From Candidatus Sericytochromatia bacterium (GTDB taxonomy: Bacteria; Cyanobacteriota; Sericytochromatia; UBA7694; JACMQJ01), in NCBI GenBank assembly GCA_014377055.1, contig JACMQJ010000497.1, positions 1-8,380 on the forward strand: a stretch of 8,380 nucleotides of DNA. Direction: 5' to 3'. The notes beneath the pieces were generated by a model. It did not search any database. It was not told the origin of the DNA and was given only the letters and a program-made list of their open reading frames with translations. The translations under genes were made by a program, and so were the position numbers. Of the stretch, positions 5,903 through 8,380 are shown one piece after another. Numbering within the stretch: position 1 is the first letter of the stretch; each line of letters begins with the position of its first letter.

Positions 5903-6694
5903 ATGTCGTTAATAGGGTATCTAGTCTCTGTTTTAATAGGTTTCACTCTTGGTATATTTGGAGGTGGAGGTTCTATTTTAACTGTACCTGTCCTTGTCTA
6001 TATTTTTCATATATCACCTGTAATCGCAACAGCTTATTCTCTTTTCATTGTAGGAATATCTACCTTATTTGGGACTATTAGTCAGTTAAAAAATAAATTA
6101 ATTAACTTTAAAGCAGCACTTGGTTTTGCTTTGCCCAGTTTAACAGGTACATTTTTATCAAGAAGCTTAATTATACCTTTTGTTCCTGAAAAGATAGTAA
6201 AAATAAATGGTTACTTGTTAACCAAAGATACAGCTATTCTGATTTTTTTTAGCATAATTATGTTACTTGCGTCTTATTCGATGATAAAAGGTCGAAAAGA
6301 AAAAATAAATAATGAAGACAAATTACTAAATATTCCCTTAATGGTATTTGGTAGTTTTATTATTGGTATTGTTACAGGGATTGTAGGGGCAGGAGGAGGT
6401 TTTCTCATAATACCTGCTCTTGTATTTCTTATGAATTTAGAAATGAAAGAGGCTGTAGCAACTTCGATATTAATAATTGCAATTAATTCACTCATGGGAT
6501 TTACAGGAAGTCTGATGAGTGGTACCGTTTTTGATTTTAAGTTTCTGATATCATTTACCATTCTAACAATAGCTGGAATATTATTAGGAATCTACTTTTC
6601 AAAAAATATACCAAGTCAAAAATTAAAGCCTGCATTTGGATGGTTTGTACTATTAATGGGTGGATTTATTCTAATTAAAGAGATTGTTTTTTAA
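5903..6694 (+). CDS. TauE/SafE family sulfur-compound permease
   Basis: A 263-residue integral membrane protein with about eight hydrophobic segments in two related halves. Each half has the family's glycine-rich motif followed by a hydrophobic strand ending in Pro: GGGGSILTVP near residues 20-29 and GAGGGFLIIP near 162-171. The family moves sulfite, sulfoacetate or related anions across the inner membrane, usually outward. As first gene of a run with persulfide dioxygenase 12 bases downstream, its likely job is export of the sulfite made by that enzyme. This matches TauE in the cst operon and the membrane protein of bigR operons. The ATG is chosen because no in-frame start lies just upstream and the first helix begins immediately; the ribosome site is weak. 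It follows operator site C with a leader of about 45 bases. Confidence 0.9.
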   Translation: MSLIGYLVSVLIGFTLGIFGGGGSILTVPVLVYIFHISPVIATAYSLFIVGISTLFGTISQLKNKLINFKAALGFALPSLTGTFLSRSLIIPFVPEKIVKINGYLLTKDTAILIFFSIIMLLASYSMIKGRKEKINNEDKLLNIPLMVFGSFIIGIVTGIVGAGGGFLIIPALVFLMNLEMKEAVATSILIIAINSLMGFTGSLMSGTVFDFKFLISFTILTIAGILLGIYFSKNIPSQKLKPAFGWFVLLMGGFILIKEIVF

Positions 6695-6706
6695 AGGAGA
6701 AATTTT

Positions 6707-7399
6707 ATGATATTCAGACAATTATTTGATTCTGAAAGCTCAACATATACTTATCTGTTAGCTGATGATAAAACTAAAGAGGCTTTATTAATAGATTCTG
6801 TTAAAGAGCAGTCAGAAAGAGATAAAAAAGTTATAAATGAGCTTGGCTTAAAATTAAAATATTTGTTGGAAACACATGTTCATGCTGACCATATAACAGG
6901 TGTAGCCAAAATGAAAGAATATTTTTCAGAGTCTAAATCAGTTATTTATCAGTCCTCTGGTGTTGAATGTGCTGATATATTTGTAAAAGATGGTGATAAA
7001 ATTTTTATAGGTCAAATACAGATTGATATAATTTATACACCAGGTCACACAAATGGTGATGTTTCCTATTATACAAATGGAATGGTTTTTAGTGGTGATA
7101 TATTACTTATAAGGGGTTGTGGCAGAACAGATTTTCAGGAAGGTAGCCCTGATCAATTATATGATTCTGTTAATCAAAAGTTATTTACTTTACCTGATGA
7201 AACTATTGTATACCCTGCACATGATTATAAAGGTATGACCTCCAGTTCCATTGCCGAAGAAAAAAATTATAATCCAAGACTAGCAAACAAAACTAAAAAA
7301 GATTTCGTTGAGATAATGAATAATTTAAATTTACCATATCCTAAAAAAATAAACGAATCCCTTCCTGCTAATCTAAAGTGTGGAAGAACAAACATTTAA
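6707..7399 (+). CDS. Persulfide dioxygenase, ETHE1/Blh type (metallo-beta-lactamase fold)
   Basis: A 230-residue cytoplasmic non-heme iron enzyme that oxidises glutathione persulfide or a similar low-molecular persulfide to sulfite. The metallo-beta-lactamase pattern is intact: THVHADH (56-62), PGHT (112-115) and SGD (129-131), giving His57, His114 and Asp131 as the expected iron triad. ETHE1-specific signatures follow: IRGCGRTDFQEG (135-146), YPAHDYKG (169-176) and EEKNYNPRL (184-192). These separate it from glyoxalase II and lactonases. Unlike CstB it has no fused rhodanese domain, and the separate rhodanese gene nearby is broken. The start is firm: AAGGAG at 6694-6699, seven bases before the ATG. 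It is the second gene of the TauE operon, the same pairing as Blh with its membrane partner in bigR operons. Confidence 0.94.
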   Translation: MIFRQLFDSESSTYTYLLADDKTKEALLIDSVKEQSERDKKVINELGLKLKYLLETHVHADHITGVAKMKEYFSESKSVIYQSSGVECADIFVKDGDKIFIGQIQIDIIYTPGHTNGDVSYYTNGMVFSGDILLIRGCGRTDFQEGSPDQLYDSVNQKLFTLPDETIVYPAHDYKGMTSSSIAEEKNYNPRLANKTKKDFVEIMNNLNLPYPKKINESLPANLKCGRTNI

Positions 7400-7424
7400 A
7401 ATAATTGTTGTAAAAGGCTAAAAA

Positions 7425-7871
7425 ATGCAAATTGTAAACTTTACTCCTATTTATTCATTAGCAGGCGGAATTCTGATAGGTATTTCGGCTGTTATTTTAA
7501 TGCTTTTTAATGGAAAGATAGCTGGTATAAGCGGTATTAGTAAAGGTGTGATAAGTACAGAATGTCCAAATCCACACGAAAGAAAATGGCGGATATATTT
7601 TTTAACAGGTCTTATAATTGGTGGAATTGTTATCATGCAGTTTTTACCGTCAATGACTTCAATCCCAGTTACTTTAAGTCCTTTTAAAATGGTAATAGCT
7701 GGTTTACTGGTTGGTATAGGTACATCTATGGGTAATGGTTGTACTAGTGGTCATGGTGTTTGTGGACTTGGAAGAAGATCGTTACGCTCACTTGCCTCAG
7801 TTATTACTTTTATGAGTGCTGGCTCTGTTACAGTTTTTATCTTATTTCATATTCTAAAAATTGGGGTTTAA
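7425..7871 (+). CDS. YeeE/YedE family sulfur transporter, N-terminal half protein
   Basis: A 148-residue membrane protein with about four hydrophobic segments. It corresponds to the first half of full-length YeeE/YedE (TsuA) transporters, which take up thiosulfate. Family marks are NGKIAGISGI (29-38) and MGNGCTSGHGVCGLGRRS (102-119), which holds Cys106 and Cys113; a pore cysteine at this place is essential in characterised thiosulfate transporters. AAAAGG at 7412-7417 supports the ATG. The gene is 25 bases after the dioxygenase and only 3 bases before its partner half, as in two-gene YeeE pairs (PmpA/PmpB-like; the DUF395 pair of the Xylella bigR operon). It would work as a heteromer with the next protein. 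Substrate (thiosulfate, sulfite or sulfide) and direction are not readable. Confidence 0.9.
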   Translation: MQIVNFTPIYSLAGGILIGISAVILMLFNGKIAGISGISKGVISTECPNPHERKWRIYFLTGLIIGGIVIMQFLPSMTSIPVTLSPFKMVIAGLLVGIGTSMGNGCTSGHGVCGLGRRSLRSLASVITFMSAGSVTVFILFHILKIGV

Positions 7872-7874
7872 TTT

Positions 7875-8345
7875 ATGAATAAAATCTATGTATCTTCATT
7901 TATATCGGGATTAATTTTTGCAGTTGGTTTAGGACTTTCAGGAATGATGAGTCCTGAAAAAGTACTTGGGTTTTTGAATTTTACTGGTAAATGGGATCCT
8001 AGCCTTGCAATTGTAATGGGAGGTGCTGTTGTCGTTACCTTTATTAGCTTTCCAATAATTTTAAAAAGAAAGTTTCCTGTTTTTGAAACTACTTTTGCGA
8101 TACCAAAAAATAATAAGGTTGATAGGAATTTGATTTTAGGAGCTGTTTTATTTGGTACAGGATGGGGAATTGGTGGCTTATGTCCTGGTCCTGCAATAGC
8201 AAGTCTGGGTAGTTTTAATCCAAATATTTTATTTTTTGTGGTTGCAATGTTTTGTGGCTTTTTTATAGAGCAAAAAATAGTTTCAGCTAAAAATAAAAGG
8301 AATATAAATAAGCAAATAATTTTAGATCATTGTATTGTCGATTAG
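7875..8345 (+). CDS. YeeE/YedE family sulfur transporter, C-terminal half protein (DUF6691-like)
   Basis: A 156-residue membrane protein with about four hydrophobic segments, matching the second half of YeeE/YedE transporters. It opens with SGLIFAVGLGLSGMMSPEKV, the family's inverted-repeat counterpart of the first half, and carries GWGIGGLCPGPAI (96-108) with the conserved Cys103. The gene starts three bases after the stop of its partner, so translation is likely coupled and the two products probably assemble at equal ratio into one transporter. The last 20 or so residues are a polar tail beyond the last helix that I do not recognise as part of the family. It is the last gene seen in the operon; the remaining 35 bases of the window hold no visible terminator. 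Confidence 0.9.
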   Translation: MNKIYVSSFISGLIFAVGLGLSGMMSPEKVLGFLNFTGKWDPSLAIVMGGAVVVTFISFPIILKRKFPVFETTFAIPKNNKVDRNLILGAVLFGTGWGIGGLCPGPAIASLGSFNPNILFFVVAMFCGFFIEQKIVSAKNKRNINKQIILDHCIVD

Positions 8346-8380
8346 CATTTATTTGATAAATTGTAATATTATTATCTTTA

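Noticed and set aside
5911..5920. AATAGGGTAT near the start of TauE, nine of ten bases like the operator core
   Set aside because: It falls inside codons 3-6 of the gene and lacks flanking half sites or promoter boxes. A downstream auxiliary operator is possible but chance is a sufficient explanation.
6274..6561. Minus-strand open frame inside the TauE gene
   Set aside because: It is antisense to a well-conserved permease, has no ribosome site and shows no recognisable family.
7451..7636. Minus-strand open frame inside the first YeeE gene
   Set aside because: It is antisense to conserved YeeE coding sequence; composition rich in Ile and Pro is the usual shadow of a Gly/Ile-rich membrane gene.
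1..8380. CRISPR array, tRNA or rRNA genes
   Set aside because: No regularly spaced repeats, no tRNA cloverleaf and no rRNA-like sequence were seen on either strand.

Overview
The window is strongly AT-rich bacterial DNA (roughly 30% G+C by eye), densely coding, with the standard genetic code. Several starts have strong Shine-Dalgarno sequences (AAGGAGG, GGAGGT, AAGGAG). This fits a low-GC Firmicutes-like lineage (for example a clostridial or halanaerobial anaerobe) better than Bacteroidetes, which rarely use such sites. The sequence alone does not settle the organism.

Left part (1-2541): the tail of a CsoR/FrmR-family repressor is followed 9 bases later by a P1B-4 type metal-exporting ATPase, a sensor-exporter operon. 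A 495-base gene-free stretch follows. It holds a 97-bp element with 12-bp perfect terminal inverted repeats right after the ATPase stop, and a GC-elevated patch of unknown nature.

Middle (2509-4882): a promoter with a CsoR-type operator drives a DUF302 gene (probably from a TTG start) and a small SAM-dependent methyltransferase. A convergent MFS transporter lies on the minus strand.

Right part (5080-8345): a complete CsoR/CstR-family sensor, a rhodanese broken by a one-base frameshift (minus strand), then a compact four-gene operon: TauE/SafE permease, ETHE1-type persulfide dioxygenase, and the two halves of a split YeeE/YedE sulfur transporter. This content matches the reactive-sulfur operons known as bigR in Xylella/Agrobacterium and cst in Staphylococcus, but with a CsoR-family sensor and without SQR, CstA or an ArsR-type BigR in view.

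The main observation is a shared 10-base core, TATAGGGTRT, in three promoter regions of the window: before the DUF302-methyltransferase pair, before the CsoR-like gene itself, and between the divergent rhodanese and TauE genes. It appears to define a local regulon, and so suggests that DUF302 and the methyltransferase belong to the sulfur-stress response. Function assignments rest on motifs recognised by eye; the regulon is inference.
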